Shown: positions 8,469 through 17,310, counted from the stretch's first letter. The stretch is DNA of 64,000 nucleotides from Mucilaginibacter glaciei (GCF_014773245.1 NZ_JACWMX010000008.1:124001-188000); one strand, 5' to 3'. The notes: generated by a model not told the origin, from the letters alone. Made by a program: numbers and translations.

Positions 8469-9191
8469 ATGAGTAGTAATATCGATAAAAATGAATTCCG
8501 TAAATATGCCGTTAAGCATCACCGCTTAAACAGCTTACATGTAGATAAATACCTTTCAAACTTTGATCGTAGCCGTATGCCAAATGGTATTTATACCCCA
8601 ACAACTGGTATGACGCCTTACATCATCGAAGAGCGCCAGTTAAACGTGGCCCAGATGGACGTGTTCTCGCGTTTGATGATGGACCGTATCATCTTTTTAG
8701 GTGATGCCATTTATGAAAATATAGCTAACATTATCCAGGCGCAATTGCTTTTCCTGCAATCGGCCGATGCCAAACGCGATATCCAGATCTATATCAACTC
8801 GCCTGGTGGTTCTGTATATGCAGGTTTAGGGATCTATGATACCATGCAGTTCATATCTAACGATGTAGCAACAATCTGTACCGGTATGGCAGCATCAATG
8901 GGTGCCGTTTTGTTGGTAGCAGGAGCAAAGGGTAAACGCGCTGCATTGCCACACTCACGTGTGATGATCCACCAGCCATCGGGCGGTGCGCAGGGCCAGC
9001 AATCTGATATCGAGATCACTTATCACGAGATTACTAAGCTGAAAAAAGAGCTTTACCAGATCATTGCAGACCATAGCGGTACCGATTACCAGCGCGTTTG
9101 GGATGCATCAGACCGTGACCATTGGATGATTGCTGAAGAAGCAAAAGAATTTGGTATGGTTGACGAAATTTTAAGAGGAAACAAACAATAA
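8469..9191 (+). CDS. clpP: ATP-dependent Clp protease proteolytic subunit
   Basis: The serine peptidase subunit (S14 family) forms the barrel that degrades substrates delivered by ClpX. The catalytic triad is readable: Ser143 in GMAASMGA, His168 in RVMIHQPSGG and Asp217 in SDRDHWM. The oligomer and substrate-groove motif YINSPGGSVYAGL is present. At 240 residues it is about 35 longer at the N terminus than the E. coli enzyme, as in many Bacteroidetes ClpP, and part of this may be a removable propeptide. The 90-nt gap to clpX has no clear terminator, so clpPX is probably one operon. Confidence 0.96.
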   Translation: MSSNIDKNEFRKYAVKHHRLNSLHVDKYLSNFDRSRMPNGIYTPTTGMTPYIIEERQLNVAQMDVFSRLMMDRIIFLGDAIYENIANIIQAQLLFLQSADAKRDIQIYINSPGGSVYAGLGIYDTMQFISNDVATICTGMAASMGAVLLVAGAKGKRAALPHSRVMIHQPSGGAQGQQSDIEITYHEITKLKKELYQIIADHSGTDYQRVWDASDRDHWMIAEEAKEFGMVDEILRGNKQ

Positions 9192-9281
9192 ATAGTTATG
9201 GTGTTATACCATGGTACGGTAAACAGTTGAGGTACTTTGTTATATCCCGGTAAATAATTATTTTAGACAAACAATAAGCAG

Positions 9282-10520
9282 ATGAACAAAAACAGCAAGG
9301 AGATCAGGTGCTCATTTTGTGGGGCAGGTAAACAGGATTCCCTGATGTTGATAGCAGGGCTTGATGCGCACATTTGTGATAAATGTGTAAACCAGGCCAA
9401 TGAAATACTTGCCGAAGAACTGAAGGTACGTAAAGTAAAGGCAGCCCCGGCTACGCCTGCTATGCTTAAACCGTCGGAAATTAAGACCCACCTGGATCAA
9501 TATATTATTGGCCAGGATGACGCAAAAAAGGTGCTTGCTGTTGCAGTATACAATCACTATAAACGTTTAAACCAACGGGTTGACAAAGACGAAGTAGAGA
9601 TTGAAAAATCGAACATCATTATGGTGGGCGAAACGGGTACAGGTAAAACCTTACTGGCTAAAACTTTAGCAAAAGTGCTTAACGTTCCGTTTTGTATTTG
9701 CGATGCCACCGTTTTAACCGAGGCTGGTTACGTAGGCGAAGATGTGGAAAGCATCCTGACCCGCTTGTTGCAATCTGCAGATTACGATGTGAACACCGCC
9801 GAGCGCGGTATTGTGTATATAGACGAGGTTGACAAAATTGCCCGTAAAAGCGATAATGCATCTATCACTCGTGATGTGAGCGGCGAAGGTGTACAGCAGG
9901 CTTTGTTGAAGATCTTAGAGGGTACAATGGTTAACGTACCACCTCAGGGTGGCCGTAAACATCCTGATCAAAAAATGATCACGGTGAATACCAGCAATAT
10001 CCTGTTTATATGCGGTGGCGCGTTTGACGGTATCGACCGGAAGATAGCAAACCGTTTACGTACGCAGACAGTTGGTTACAAGCTTAAGGGCAACGACGGC
10101 GAGGTTGATATGAAAAACCTTTACAAATACATTACCCCGCAGGATCTGAAATCTTTTGGTTTGATCCCGGAGCTGATTGGCCGTTTGCCGGTTTTAACTT
10201 ACCTGAACCCCCTGGATAGAGAGGCTTTACACAACATCCTAACCGAGCCTAAAAATTCTCTGTTAAAGCAATACAAAAAACTCTTTGAATACGAGGGGGT
10301 AAAGCTCGACTTTGATAACGATGTTTTAGATTTTATAGTTGATAAGGCCATGGAGTTTAAATTGGGCGCGCGTGGTCTGCGTTCAATCTGCGAAGCGATC
10401 ATGATCGATGCGATGTTTGAGTTCCCGTCTCAAAAAGATGTGAAGCGTTTAACCGTAAATTTAGATTACGCGCAAGAGAAATTTGAAAAGAGCGATCTTA
10501 AAAAATTAAAGGTGGCTTAA
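9282..10520 (+). CDS. clpX: ATP-dependent Clp protease ATP-binding subunit ClpX
   Basis: The AAA+ unfoldase (412 residues) recognises, unfolds and threads substrates into ClpP. The N-terminal zinc-binding domain has CSFC (Cys10, Cys13) and CDKC (Cys32, Cys35). Walker A is GETGTGKT at 116-123, Walker B is VYIDEVDKI, and the sensor/pore parts such as GYVGEDVES and RGLRSICE are all present. Length and order match the family. The gene follows clpP in the same direction. Confidence 0.97.
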   Translation: MNKNSKEIRCSFCGAGKQDSLMLIAGLDAHICDKCVNQANEILAEELKVRKVKAAPATPAMLKPSEIKTHLDQYIIGQDDAKKVLAVAVYNHYKRLNQRVDKDEVEIEKSNIIMVGETGTGKTLLAKTLAKVLNVPFCICDATVLTEAGYVGEDVESILTRLLQSADYDVNTAERGIVYIDEVDKIARKSDNASITRDVSGEGVQQALLKILEGTMVNVPPQGGRKHPDQKMITVNTSNILFICGGAFDGIDRKIANRLRTQTVGYKLKGNDGEVDMKNLYKYITPQDLKSFGLIPELIGRLPVLTYLNPLDREALHNILTEPKNSLLKQYKKLFEYEGVKLDFDNDVLDFIVDKAMEFKLGARGLRSICEAIMIDAMFEFPSQKDVKRLTVNLDYAQEKFEKSDLKKLKVA

Positions 10521-10542
10521 CATTAATTTGGTACTTTAAATT

Positions 10543-10590
10543 TATTTTTGCATATTACATCCTAACCCTGGTGAAACGCTCACCGGGGTT
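10543..10590 (+). promoter_or_regulatory. Promoter -7 box and 5' hairpin upstream of amn
   Basis: TATTTTTG (10543-10550) matches TAnnTTTG. From 10564 to 10590 there is an 11-bp stem, AACCCTGGTGA / TCACCGGGGTT, with one T-G pair and loop AACGC. The hairpin could instead terminate clpX transcription, but it is followed by TTTGCTGT rather than a proper T-run. Its position, about 7 nt after the expected transcription start, mirrors the tig leader. Confidence 0.45.
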
Positions 10591-10649
10591 TGCTGTATAA
10601 AAGGGTTTTTATAATCACACGCGGCGAAAGCTGCTTAAATAACAAGCAT

Positions 10650-11510
10650 ATGAACGAACAATTAGATATAAAAAAAGACGACAACGTCAATGAAGGAAAA
10701 AAAGTAAAAGAAGTAACATCACCTGTAAAATCGGGTTTGAAAACAAAGGAAGCTATTGTAGCCAACTGGCTGCCGCGTTACACAGGCCGCCCGCTTGATG
10801 ATTTTGGCGAGTACATTATCCTCACCAATTTCTCCAAATACCTGCAATTATTTTCGGACTGGAATGATGGCGCCCCCATCATGGGTTTAGACAAGCCGAT
10901 GCAAAGTGTTACGGCTAATGGCATCACCATTATCAACTTTGGTATGGGTAGCTCGGTAGCGGCAACGGTAATGGATCTGCTTACGGCAATCCACCCAAAG
11001 GCAGTGATATTTTTAGGTAAATGCGGCGGCTTAAAAAAGAAAAACCAGGTAGGCGACCTGATCCTGCCGATAGCCGCCATAAGGGGAGAGGGTACATCTA
11101 ACGATTACCTGCCTGCCGAAGTGCCTGCACTGCCATCATTCGCGCTGCAGAAGGCCATCTCGACAACTATCCGCGAGCAGGCAAGGGATTACTGGACAGG
11201 TACCTGTTACACCACCAACCGCCGCGTTTGGGAGCATGATAAGGAATTCAAAAAATATTTAAAGGAATTGCGTGCCATGGCCGTAGATATGGAAACAGCA
11301 ACCATCTTTACTACCGGTTTTGCCAACAAGATCCCTACCGGTGCATTGCTGCTGGTATCAGACCAGCCAATGATCCCTGAAGGTGTGAAGACTGCCGAGA
11401 GTGACTCGAATGTGACCTCCCAATATGTGGAGACCCACCTGCGTGTAGGTATCGAATCGCTAAAGCAATTGATCAACAATGGCTTAACGGTTAAGCATTT
11501 GAAATTTTAA
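10650..11510 (+). CDS. amn: AMP nucleosidase
   Basis: The enzyme hydrolyses AMP to adenine and ribose 5-phosphate in purine turnover. I start at MNEQLDIKK (10650, 286 residues); an in-frame extension back to 10590 would overlap the 5' hairpin. About 35 charged, Lys/Asp-rich residues precede the phosphorylase-fold core. The core shows INFGMGSSVAATVMDLL, VIFLGKCGGLKKKNQVGD and the substrate-binding AVDMETATIF motif typical of nucleoside phosphorylases/nucleosidases. The absence of the long N-terminal regulatory domain of enterobacterial Amn fits the short Bacteroidetes form. A terminator follows. Confidence 0.85.
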   Translation: MNEQLDIKKDDNVNEGKKVKEVTSPVKSGLKTKEAIVANWLPRYTGRPLDDFGEYIILTNFSKYLQLFSDWNDGAPIMGLDKPMQSVTANGITIINFGMGSSVAATVMDLLTAIHPKAVIFLGKCGGLKKKNQVGDLILPIAAIRGEGTSNDYLPAEVPALPSFALQKAISTTIREQARDYWTGTCYTTNRRVWEHDKEFKKYLKELRAMAVDMETATIFTTGFANKIPTGALLLVSDQPMIPEGVKTAESDSNVTSQYVETHLRVGIESLKQLINNGLTVKHLKF

Positions 11511-11534
11511 GGAGCGGATATCGATTTCATTTAG

Positions 11535-11660
11535 TCGTCCCGAATTTATTTCGGGATCTCAACTGCTAAGTCCACTACCTTGTTTGTGAATTACTGAAAC
11601 AAGTTCAGCACGACAGCATTTATAAAAAGCGCCCGGTTATTCCGGGCGCTTTTCTTTTTT
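11535..11660 (+). terminator. Palindromic repeat remnant and terminator after amn
   Basis: TCCCGAAATAAATTCGGGA-type palindrome at about 11538-11557 and the words CTGAAACAAGTTCAGCACGAC are typical of a decayed dispersed palindrome. The true terminator is AAAAAGCGCCCGG / CCGGGCGCTTTT at 11624-11653 followed by CTTTTTT. Confidence 0.75.
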
Positions 11661-11709
11661 CCTGACAATTCTTAAATGTTTTAACATCAGCTACTCAAAT
11701 AATAATTAC

Positions 11710-11717
11710 TAATTTTG
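11710..11717 (+). promoter_or_regulatory. -7 box of the cystathionine/cysteine synthase gene
   Basis: TAATTTTG matches TAnnTTTG and lies 44 nt upstream of the ATG. A -33 element is not obvious. Confidence 0.4.
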
Positions 11718-11760
11718 ACCCGTACCCTGTTTTATATACAGGCTTAGTAGATTATAAACT

Positions 11761-13122
11761 ATGTGGCATAATAACATACTGGATACCATTGGCAATACGC
11801 CTATGGTAAAGCTAAATAAGATCGTAAAAGACATCCCGGCAACAGTGCTGGCTAAGATAGAAACTACCAATCCCGGTAACTCTATTAAAGACCGCATGGC
11901 CCTTAAAATGATAGAGGATGCGGAGAAAAGTGGCAAGCTTAAACCCGGCGGTACCATCATTGAAGGTACATCCGGTAACACCGGTATGGGCCTGGCTATT
12001 GCTGCTGTTATTAAGGGTTACAAATGTATTTTCACCAGTACGGATAAGCAGTCGAAAGAAAAATTTGATGCCCTGCGCGCCTTTGGTGCCGAGGTAATCG
12101 TTTGTCCAACCAACATAGAGCCGGAAGACCCACGGTCATACTATTCAGTTTCTTCGCGGTTGGAGAAAGAGGTTCCCAATTCATGGAAACCTAACCAATA
12201 CGATAACCTGTCTAACTCGCAGGCACATTATGAATCTACCGGTCCCGAAATTTGGGAGCAAACCGAAGGTAAGATCACGCATTTAGTAGTTGGTGTAGGT
12301 ACGGGCGGCACCATATCAGGCACGGCACGTTTTCTAAAAGAACAAAACCCCTCCATTAAAGTATTGGGTATAGATACCTATGGATCTGTATTTAAAAAGT
12401 ATAAGGAAACCGGCGAGTTCGATAAAAACGAGATCTATCCTTACATCACTGAAGGTATTGGCGAAGACTTTTTACCGCAAAACGTTGATTTTAGCCTGAT
12501 AGACCACTTTGAAAAGGTAACTGACGAAGCGGCGGCGTTGATGACCCGCGAAATTGCACGTAAAGAAGGTATTTTTGCCGGTAATTCAACAGGCTCTGCC
12601 GTGGCGGGTGTGCTGCAGATGAAGGATATGTTTAAAGAGGGCGACGTGGTGGTGATCATCTTCCCTGATCATGGTACACGTTACTTAGGCAAAATGTACA
12701 ACGACGATTGGCTGCGCGACCGCGGTTTCCTGAAGGAAGAAAAATTGACGGCGCGCCACATCATCAGCAAGAAGGAAAGCCAGGAAATTGTTACGATCGA
12801 CTGCGAGAAAACTGTACTGGAAGCTATCAATACTATTAAATCGCTAAACATCAGCCAGATCCCTGTTACGCAAAAGGGCATGGTGATTGGTAAGATAACG
12901 GAGAGCGATATCCTGGATTCGTTAATGGAAAACCCGGGCATTAAATCGCAGCCGGTAAAAAGTATCTCTACCGCGCCATTCCCGTTTATCGATCTGAATA
13001 CGCCAATTGATAAGATCTCTGGCATGATCAACAGGGATAACATTGCGGTATTAGTAGAGGATGATAATGGTAATATCGAGATCATTACTCAGTACGATAT
13101 CATTAATGCGATATCGGCTTAG
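11761..13122 (+). CDS. PLP-dependent cystathionine beta-synthase / cysteine synthase with C-terminal CBS pair
   Basis: This fold-type II PLP enzyme (453 residues) performs beta-replacement on serine or O-acetylserine, in cysteine or transsulfuration metabolism. The Schiff-base Lys is Lys43 in GNSIKDRMA, the substrate loop is GTSGNTG at 69-75, and the PLP phosphate loop is GTGGTISG near 180-187. Two CBS modules occupy about 335-453 (ISKKESQEIVTIDCEKT onward; KITESDILDSL; AVLVEDDNG) and may bind adenosyl ligands as a regulatory domain. No N-terminal haem domain is present. Distinguishing cystathionine beta-synthase from CysK-like activity needs assay. The gene is monocistronic, with its own promoter and terminator. 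Confidence 0.88.
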   Translation: MWHNNILDTIGNTPMVKLNKIVKDIPATVLAKIETTNPGNSIKDRMALKMIEDAEKSGKLKPGGTIIEGTSGNTGMGLAIAAVIKGYKCIFTSTDKQSKEKFDALRAFGAEVIVCPTNIEPEDPRSYYSVSSRLEKEVPNSWKPNQYDNLSNSQAHYESTGPEIWEQTEGKITHLVVGVGTGGTISGTARFLKEQNPSIKVLGIDTYGSVFKKYKETGEFDKNEIYPYITEGIGEDFLPQNVDFSLIDHFEKVTDEAAALMTREIARKEGIFAGNSTGSAVAGVLQMKDMFKEGDVVVIIFPDHGTRYLGKMYNDDWLRDRGFLKEEKLTARHIISKKESQEIVTIDCEKTVLEAINTIKSLNISQIPVTQKGMVIGKITESDILDSLMENPGIKSQPVKSISTAPFPFIDLNTPIDKISGMINRDNIAVLVEDDNGNIEIITQYDIINAISA

Positions 13123-13157
13123 TTTTTAGCTAAAGGACAAAAGATAAAATGATATTT

Positions 13158-13188
13158 AGAGACGCGATAGTTCGCGTCTCTTTTTTTT
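13158..13188 (+). terminator. Terminator after the CBS-domain synthase gene
   Basis: AGAGACGCGA and TTCGCGTCTCT form a near-perfect stem followed by T8. Confidence 0.92.
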
Positions 13189-13256
13189 GAAATGTTCTAA
13201 TACGGGCGCGAGCATGCAGCGTTGGGTTTGAGGTTAGTGTACTCAGTTCTGACAGT

Positions 13257-14813
13257 CTACTCCAGCCTCTTCTTTGCTAATTCCGCCTTGTAAACCTCAT
13301 TGAGCTTAGGCGATGGGTTAGTTAAGATATAGATCCTCGTGCCTTTTTCACGGGCCAGTGGGGTTAACACTTCGCCTGTTTGGCGATAACTTTCTATTAA
13401 GGGTTTTAAGCGGGCCTCTACATTAACATCGTCATCTACGTAGACAATGTATTTACCGTCGAGGTTATCAGGGGCCCAAAGTGCAAAACTGCTGTTCAGG
13501 CTCACAACATCCGGCATATTGTATTTATTATGAAAATGATGCAGGGCACCGGCCTCGCCGTAATTATCCGCAAAGATCTGCGCGTGTTTCTGCTGTTCGG
13601 GTGTCAGGCTATGGTAGGCCTGCGCAGCCTTTTGGGCCATTTCTTCCCAGCCCAGCATGTCGGCATAATCCTGCGTTAAAGAGTGCTGTTTTTGGTCTTC
13701 CCAACGGGTTACAAAGTTAAAAAGCGAAAGGTGCTCTTTTGTGTAGGCAAAAAACCTAATAGTCGTATCAAAAGGTAGGATAGGGAGCAATAACGGGAGC
13801 AATAAAATATTAGGCAGAATAAAAAGCAGTATCACCGCGGTACGCAGCACGTAGTAACTCCTTTTCAGCATCCGCTCAAAGGCAAAACCGCCCGCGGCAA
13901 AAAGCATAGGGTAAGCGCCAAATAAGTAATAACTCTTACCGTTCATTTCTAATAAGAACAGAAAAATAAGGATATAAGCGATAGCTAAATATCTAAACCG
14001 GCGCAGCTTGAACGACAATAGCAGCCAGGCAAAGCCCATCAGCCATATAAAAATGGTAAGGCCATTAACCAAGAACTGCTGTTTAATAAAATCTAAAGGC
14101 TTTACATGATCCAGCTGGGTTTCGCGCAATTCCTTCATGTGCGTAATAAAGGGCAGGTGGTGCGCAAATTGCCAGATGATGTTGGGCAAAAATATGATCA
14201 CGGCTATTAAAGCGGAGATAATTACATGGCGATTAAACAGTAATTTACGTTCTTTACTGATCAGGATGCCGATGATGAGCGAGAAGGTGAAGAACGCCAT
14301 GGTATACTTAGTCAGCATACCCAGGCCAACAGTTGCGCCTAACCAGTACAGGTAGCGCACATCTGCAGTGTTGAGATACTTAGTGAATAGCCAAACGGTT
14401 AATACCCACCATAACTGATCAAACACCACCGGCTGGAAAAGATAGTCGCTTGCGGCAAAGGCAGGGGAGAAGATCATGGCCAAACACGCCACAGTAATGG
14501 CAAACCTGCGCCCACCCAACTCGACAGTTATACGCCCGGTAAGCCAGATAATAATGCCCGCTGCTATGGTAGGGAAAACTCTTGCCGCTGCAACAGAATC
14601 GCCAAAAACAGATAGTGTGACTTTGGCCAGTATGGCGATAAAGGGCGGCACTTCTTTATAACCCCAGTCTAAATGATCGGCCAGTACCAGGTGTAAAAAC
14701 TCGTCCCGGTGAAATCCGAACCGGCTGATAGCCAAAGCGTTTAACAAAACCTTTAGCGCAACAAATATCAATATAAACGTAGAATACGAAGATCTGCGGT
14801 TTTTATAGGGCAT
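13257..14813 (-). CDS. GT39-like integral membrane glycosyltransferase
   Basis: A 518-residue protein with about 10-12 hydrophobic segments. The first extracytoplasmic loop has FGFHRDEFLHL with the Asp37-Glu38 pair used as catalytic/metal site by GT-C enzymes of the ArnT/PMT type. VPPF and the following loop also match family 39. The C-terminal ~110 residues form a soluble domain (LSLFNFVTRWEDQ onward). GT39-like enzymes transfer sugars from polyprenyl-phosphate donors to lipids or proteins on the outer face of the inner membrane; the acceptor here is unknown. It reads towards the CBS gene and is convergent with it. Confidence 0.8.
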   Translation of the reverse strand: MPYKNRRSSYSTFILIFVALKVLLNALAISRFGFHRDEFLHLVLADHLDWGYKEVPPFIAILAKVTLSVFGDSVAAARVFPTIAAGIIIWLTGRITVELGGRRFAITVACLAMIFSPAFAASDYLFQPVVFDQLWWVLTVWLFTKYLNTADVRYLYWLGATVGLGMLTKYTMAFFTFSLIIGILISKERKLLFNRHVIISALIAVIIFLPNIIWQFAHHLPFITHMKELRETQLDHVKPLDFIKQQFLVNGLTIFIWLMGFAWLLLSFKLRRFRYLAIAYILIFLFLLEMNGKSYYLFGAYPMLFAAGGFAFERMLKRSYYVLRTAVILLFILPNILLLPLLLPILPFDTTIRFFAYTKEHLSLFNFVTRWEDQKQHSLTQDYADMLGWEEMAQKAAQAYHSLTPEQQKHAQIFADNYGEAGALHHFHNKYNMPDVVSLNSSFALWAPDNLDGKYIVYVDDDVNVEARLKPLIESYRQTGEVLTPLAREKGTRIYILTNPSPKLNEVYKAELAKKRLE

Positions 14814-14872
14814 TTATTGGTTTAAGTTTGGTTAAAGCAGGAGGGAGCTTAAGCACAACGTAAAGCTATTGA

Positions 14873-14926
14873 AAATAGGTTAAAGGTCAAAGGCAAAAGG
14901 TTTTTAACCTTTTACCTACAACCTTT
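14873..14926. repeat. Reiterated AAAGGT word array, self-complementary
   Basis: Variants of AGGTTAAAGGTCAAAGGCAAAAGG are followed directly by TTAACCTTTTACCTACAACC, which pairs back on them. In the minus direction it lies just after murA and may act as its terminator, although no clean T-run follows. No gene is present in the 120-nt gap. Confidence 0.5.
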
Positions 14927-14936
14927 CCCTTAAAAG

Positions 14937-16244
14937 TTATACTCTCGTAATATCGGCACCCAATGCCTTGAGGCGCTCGTCGATATTTTGATAACCGCGT
15001 TCTATTTGTTCGATGTTGTAAATGGTTGATTTGCCTTGCGCGGATAAAGCCGCTATGAGTAAGGAAACCCCTGCACGGATATCCGGCGAGGTCATGGAGA
15101 TACCACGCAGCTGCACTTGCTTATCCAAACCGATAACAGTAGCGCGGTGCGGATCGCAAAGAATGATGTTTGCGCCCATATCCAGCAACTTATCTACGAA
15201 GAACAACCGGCTCTCAAACATTTTTTGATGGATCAATACCGAGCCTTTTGCTTGTGTGGCCACTACTAATACAATGCTCAACAGATCGGGCGTAAAGCCC
15301 GGCCATGGCGAATCGGCAACGGTTAATAAAGATCCGTCGATAAACGTATCTATCTCGTAATGATCTTGTGACGGGATGTAAATATCGTCACCGCGGCGCT
15401 CCAGCTGGATGCCCAGGCGTTTGAATACATCAGGGATCATACCAAGTTCATCATACATTACATCCTTGATAGTGATCTCTGATCCGGTCATGGCAGCAAG
15501 GCCAATGAATGAGCCTATCTCTATCATATCCGGCAGCATCCGGTGCTCGGTACCGCCTAATTCGGTTACACCTTCAATAGTTAACCTGTTTGATGCGATG
15601 CCGCTGATTTTGGCACCCATGCGGTTAAGCATCTTACATAATTGCTGTAAGTAAGGCTCACAGGCTGCGTTGTAAATAGTAGTAGTGCCTTTTGCCAATA
15701 CAGCTGCCATCACAATGTTAGCGGTGCCGGTAACAGATGCTTCATCAAGCAGGATATAAGTTCCCTGCAGGTTGGATGCATCTACGTTGTAAAAGCCGTT
15801 ATCTGGGTTGTAATCAAAGCGTGCGCCTAATTTTTCAAAGCCGAGGAAATGGGTATCTAAACGGCGGCGGCCAATTTTATCGCCACCCGGTTTGGGAATA
15901 GATGCTTTGCCGAAACGGGCCAATAGCGGGCCCAGTATCATGATAGAGCCGCGTAACCCGCCGCCCTTTGTTTTAAAAGCTTCGGATGTAAAGAAATCCT
16001 GATCGATCTCCTTTGCCTCGAAAGTGCAGGTATCGCGTGAGATACGGTCAATCACTACCCCCATATCGCCCAACAGCTCTATTAACTTATTTACATCCTG
16101 TATATCGGGGATGTTGGTGATTGTCATTTTTTCGCTGGTAAGCAATACAGCGGATATGATCTGTAAGGCTTCGTTCTTGGCCCCCTGCGGGATGATCTCG
16201 CCCTTCAATTTTTTTCCGCCCTGTATCTCGAATGCGTTTCTCAT
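14937..16244 (-). CDS. murA: UDP-N-acetylglucosamine 1-carboxyvinyltransferase with Asp in place of the catalytic Cys
   Basis: MurA catalyses the first committed step of peptidoglycan synthesis, transferring enolpyruvate from PEP to UDP-GlcNAc. The 435-residue length and motifs GAKNEALQ (Lys23, Asn24), RGSIMILGPLLARFG and PDIRAG(V)S fit the family. In the fosfomycin-binding loop the usual PGGC reads PGGDKIGRRRLD: residue 122 is Asp, encoded by GAT read on the minus strand at 15879-15881. The same Cys-to-Asp substitution is known in naturally fosfomycin-insensitive MurA proteins (mycobacteria, chlamydiae). The DUF4290 gene lies just upstream, a common Bacteroidetes pairing, but a terminator-like hairpin separates them. 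Confidence 0.95.
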   Translation of the reverse strand: MRNAFEIQGGKKLKGEIIPQGAKNEALQIISAVLLTSEKMTITNIPDIQDVNKLIELLGDMGVVIDRISRDTCTFEAKEIDQDFFTSEAFKTKGGGLRGSIMILGPLLARFGKASIPKPGGDKIGRRRLDTHFLGFEKLGARFDYNPDNGFYNVDASNLQGTYILLDEASVTGTANIVMAAVLAKGTTTIYNAACEPYLQQLCKMLNRMGAKISGIASNRLTIEGVTELGGTEHRMLPDMIEIGSFIGLAAMTGSEITIKDVMYDELGMIPDVFKRLGIQLERRGDDIYIPSQDHYEIDTFIDGSLLTVADSPWPGFTPDLLSIVLVVATQAKGSVLIHQKMFESRLFFVDKLLDMGANIILCDPHRATVIGLDKQVQLRGISMTSPDIRAGVSLLIAALSAQGKSTIYNIEQIERGYQNIDERLKALGADITRV

Positions 16245-16325
16245 ATAGTGTGTGTTCGTGGGTTGATGGTCTGTAATAACAGTTCAAGCTTCAATGTTTA
16301 AAATTGTTCATGAACTACGGCAAAG

Positions 16326-16377
16326 ATTAAAAAATAAATGGAAATATCGCAGGCGGCTGCCTTTACATATTTCCATT
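16326..16377 (-). terminator. Hairpin terminator between the DUF4290 gene and murA
   Basis: On the minus strand AATGGAAATAT pairs with ATATTTCCATT (11 bp) enclosing AGGCAGCCGCCT, followed by TATTTTTTAA. It could reduce readthrough into murA, which would then need its own promoter in 16245-16325; no consensus -7 box was found there. Confidence 0.6.
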
Positions 16378-16404
16378 GCACTGTAAACCATTGGCAAACG
16401 CCGG

Positions 16405-17163
16405 TTAGTATTTTTTTGCGCCGCCATTGGTACGGCCGCGGTTATTTTGGTTATTGTTATTACGCGGGTTGTTGTTATTATTGGTACGGCCACCGCCTGC
16501 ACCACCGCCGCTGCCTCCGCGGCTGTTTTGGTTGTTATTAGTACGGCCGCCACGGTTATTGTTATTGTTTTGCGTGCCAAAGTTAGCCGGGCGGAATTCA
16601 ACCTTGTTCAGGTTAATGTTCTCTTCAATCCTCAACTCGCCGTTGCTCATGGCGTATAGGTCGGCCAGGATGGTTTCGTCGGCAACAGAATCTTTGTTCC
16701 ACTGCACGTAGGCCATTTTCATAAAGTTGGCAACAGCCTGCACCATATGGCGACGGCGATCAGGCTCTTCTATGCTCTTGGCCTTTTCTATCATCATTTC
16801 GATAGTTTTACCGTAGTGCTTGTACTTGATACGCTGATGCGGGTATTTAAGCGGCTCGGGTTTCATGTGTATAGCCTCGGGGCTGGGCTTAGGGTACGGC
16901 GAATCAACATCCAGCTGAAAATCTGAGATCATGTGCAGGTGATCCCAAAGCTTGTGTTTAAAATCGGCCACATCGCGCAGGTGCGGGTTTAAAAAGCCCA
17001 TCAGGTCAATCACCACCTGTGCATATTTGTTGCGCTCGTCTTTAGTAGGTAACGCCACAATGTATTTCACCATGTTTTGCACGTTACGGCCGTATTCGGT
17101 AAGTAAAAGTTTATTCCTGGTTGAGTTATAATCAAACCCACCAGGCAAATTTGTTAATGCCAT
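16405..17163 (-). CDS. DUF4290 family protein with Asn/Gly/Arg-rich tail
   Basis: The 252-residue protein has a conserved N-terminal region of about 190 residues (FDYNSTRNKLLLTEYGRNVQ; MVQAVANFMKMAYVQWNKDS) assigned to DUF4290, a helical Bacteroidetes domain of unknown function. From about residue 196 it becomes low complexity: repeated RGG, NNN, RTNNN and GGSGGGAGGG units, ending RTNGGAKKY. Such RGG/Asn-rich tails often bind RNA or drive condensation, but that is inference. The gene sits upstream of murA. It has a strong promoter at 17280-17310 and a roughly 110-nt 5' UTR. Confidence 0.82.
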   Translation of the reverse strand: MALTNLPGGFDYNSTRNKLLLTEYGRNVQNMVKYIVALPTKDERNKYAQVVIDLMGFLNPHLRDVADFKHKLWDHLHMISDFQLDVDSPYPKPSPEAIHMKPEPLKYPHQRIKYKHYGKTIEMMIEKAKSIEEPDRRRHMVQAVANFMKMAYVQWNKDSVADETILADLYAMSNGELRIEENINLNKVEFRPANFGTQNNNNNRGGRTNNNQNSRGGSGGGAGGGRTNNNNNPRNNNNQNNRGRTNGGAKKY

Positions 17164-17279
17164 GTATATTTTTTAATTAAATAAGATCTCTTGAAGTGGT
17201 TTTCGGCTCATGGACAGTTTCTGATACCACAAGGGCGAGAAACCGGAGAACAGAAATGAAGTAGTACGATGTACTAATG

Positions 17280-17310
17280 CAAATATAAGGTAAATGTGTT
17301 AGGATGCAAA
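17280..17310 (-). promoter_or_regulatory. Promoter of the DUF4290 gene
   Basis: On the minus strand TTTG (17310-17307), then 19 nt, then TATATTTG (17287-17280). This is a full match to the Bacteroidetes -33/-7 consensus and spacing. Confidence 0.7.

Noticed and set aside
16405..16711. Plus-strand frames across the DUF4290 tail
   Set aside because: They arise from repeated AAT/GGC codons on the minus strand; the DUF4290 domain fixes the true frame.
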